NCBI GenBank assembly: GCA_916610825.1
Contig: OU744453.1
Location: 17,572,241-17,636,240 of the forward strand
From: Haliclystus octoradiatus
Taxonomy: Eukaryota > Cnidaria > Staurozoa > Stauromedusae > Haliclystidae
Reading direction: 5' to 3'
DNA length: 64,000 nucleotides
In this document: positions 62,320 to 64,000 of the stretch, piece by piece
Layout: the number at the start of each line of letters is the position of its first letter
How positions within the stretch are numbered: position 1 is the first letter of the stretch
The notes under the pieces: model-generated
Told to the model about the DNA's origin: nothing
Databases searched by the model: none
Seen by the model: only the letters and a program-made list of their open reading frames with translations
Translations under genes and position numbers: made by a program

Positions 62320-64000
62320 TTTGAATTTTAAAATTTCCAATACGAGGATTTTGTTATTTAGAACTAAAAAAGAGGCTTGTAGAACAGAGCGTCTTCCGAC
62401 ACATGAAAACCACGCGAGAAGAAAGTAGCCTAATAGCAAAATATTGGACAAAATATTGATGATCGATTGAGGAGAAATAAACTGAGCAATAGCTTGTTTG
62501 AAGAATTGTTAATTCAATTGTGGTTAACTCGCTAAGAGTAGAGAATTTAATGAAATAAAGGTATTTTTAGAGATCCATGTAACCCATGTCAAACATTCCA
62601 TTGGCATTAAGCATGAACCTTAACATTAACCAGATTTAACATATTAACAGGCTTAACAGAAAATTACCATTGAAATTTGAAATATGCCCAGGATTAAGCC
62701 AGGCTTATACCCTTTCCATAGACTAGTGACTAGCTATCATCTTACTTGGGACTGGCGACATCTGTACACCTGGATCTGGCAAATAACGTAAAATCCTATT
62801 GAAGAGCTAGCCTGCATACCAGCTCTGATGTTTGTTTCTAAAACCATAGGGTCTGTGAACTAATGTGTGATTAACCGCCCATCAAAAATAGCAACTATAT
62901 AAATTTGTTAAATTATTTACACCCTCAATCTCACGCGGTCACAAATTGTCATAACATCCCAAACAAGTCAGACGTCATAGCTATCAGCCGTCAAAATGAA
63001 CTGAATGATAATACAATATTAGCGTATAAATTTTATGCACAATTTAGTGAACTTATCGGGCGAAAAATCACACTTCAGAAAAACGTTGGGGTTGCTAGGC
63101 AGGCTACACAAGCGCGCAAGCATGCTTTCGAATATTCCGCAGAGGCCTTTCTCTGCGGACTGGTTATTGTGAAGTATATTTGAGTGTTTTATGTTTATAC
63201 GATGAGTAGTGAAAGCTGTATAGATACTCAAAAGACATTGGATGCATGGTTAGCAAGTAATTGTAATAAAACCCTGTTTGCAAACTATGCAGTTTGTGTT
63301 TGTAGGTTGTAATAATTTGTGCTTGTAGTTTATATTATGAAATAGAGGCTGAATACACGGCAGAGCCATTGACTTACATAGACTGCTGATTCCATTGCCA
63401 AACTTCATAGAAAACACATAGCGACCATGGGCATCCATATAGGCTGACACAAGGTACCAAAACAGAGGCTTGAAAACCGCAAAATTTCAAGCCATATTTG
63501 AGCAATTTTTGTTTCTAAATGAAACAGGATTTTTATTTATAAAAGAGTTATTTATGACTACCAATTTCAAGTTGCATCATACATGAGTTGAAAATTCTAT
63601 TTTTTAATCACATTTGAAGGTCAATTTTTATATTTCCTTGTCTCTCGGTGTGTATTTTTATAATTGTGATCCTATGAACAAATCTCGCTTCGCTGGCAGA
63701 AAAGTTCTATTTAAACTATCTTTCAATGACAGTGAGAACATATTGTTTAGAGTTTAGATTACAAAAGAGTTTATAGGAGAAATCAAATATTTTGAAAATG
63801 TCAATGAGGAGAGCGCTAAAATAAGTCCTTTGCGTCAGCCATCTTTGTTCCCCATGTTGCACATTTTCGTCAGCAGTCTATGTAAGTCTATGGGCAGAGC
63901 CCAGTCAGCTAGGCTGAGCAGGTATATTTGAATGGGAATAGAAAAAGGAATGTATTTGTATTTGTTGTCTGATGATTGTGTAATTACGTGAAACTTGGAG
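62320..64000. other. Region upstream of RBM17
   Basis: Expected to hold the RBM17 promoter. One 8-bp perfect hairpin (CCGCAGAG ... CTCTGCGG) is at about 63138-63159. Short open frames here show no recognisable domain. Confidence 0.45.

Noticed and set aside
63138-63159. Hairpin CCGCAGAG / CTCTGCGG as a histone-type or terminator stem-loop
   Set aside because: The loop and flanks do not match the histone 3' stem-loop, and there is no gene ending nearby.

Overview
This is a 64 kb piece of an animal nuclear genome. It is AT-rich, its genes are split into many short exons with GT-AG introns, it carries several families of small DNA transposons and tRNA-derived SINEs, and it has one 200-base N gap. 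The genes are bilaterian: an L-type voltage-gated calcium channel, a boule/DAZ-like RNA-binding protein and the splicing factor RBM17/SPF45. I cannot fix the lineage from sequence alone; a non-vertebrate (probably marine) animal fits the protein divergence and the repeat content.

Layout, with all three genes on the minus strand. (1) Positions 74-38516: the 5' two thirds of a Cav1 (L-type) calcium channel alpha-1 gene. I reconstruct 26 exons from the start codon at 38516 to the domain III pore; the rest of domain III, domain IV and the C-tail lie beyond the left edge. (2) Positions 45011-48500: a three-exon boule-like gene with one RRM. (3) Positions 50872-62319: a complete 12-exon RBM17/SPF45 gene (422 residues; RS-like region, G-patch, C-terminal UHM). 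Nearly all exon junctions agree in splice phase; the one conflict is reported.

The most important structural point is an apparent assembly error. Bases 11849-17860 and 18061-24071 are the same 6 kb, separated only by the N gap. They carry the same nine calcium-channel exons (AID linker through the domain II filter). The second copy has 13 one-base indels, all near its gap-side end, two of them frameshifting exons, and is otherwise identical as far as I can see. This looks like two overlapping contig ends that were never merged, not an exon duplication.

The non-coding space is dominated by mobile DNA: a TA-flanked pogo/Tigger-like MITE (family A, about 20 copies), a second TA-flanked family (B), a hAT-like MITE with CAGGGTCCGAC ends and 8-bp target duplications (C), a family built of GTTCATGAAC palindromes (D), a 0.69 kb hAT-like MITE present twice with perfect 8-bp duplications (E), a CCCGGGGGG-ended element nested in a SINE, two SINE families and a Penelope-type GIY-YIG fragment with a hammerhead-like motif. 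Two MITE families have each given rise to a tandem array inside calcium-channel introns. The larger is a 3 kb array of about 54 copies of a 54-bp unit, still enclosed by the ends and target duplication of a single hAT-like MITE. I found no new multi-gene system; the novelty here lies in repeat dynamics and assembly structure.
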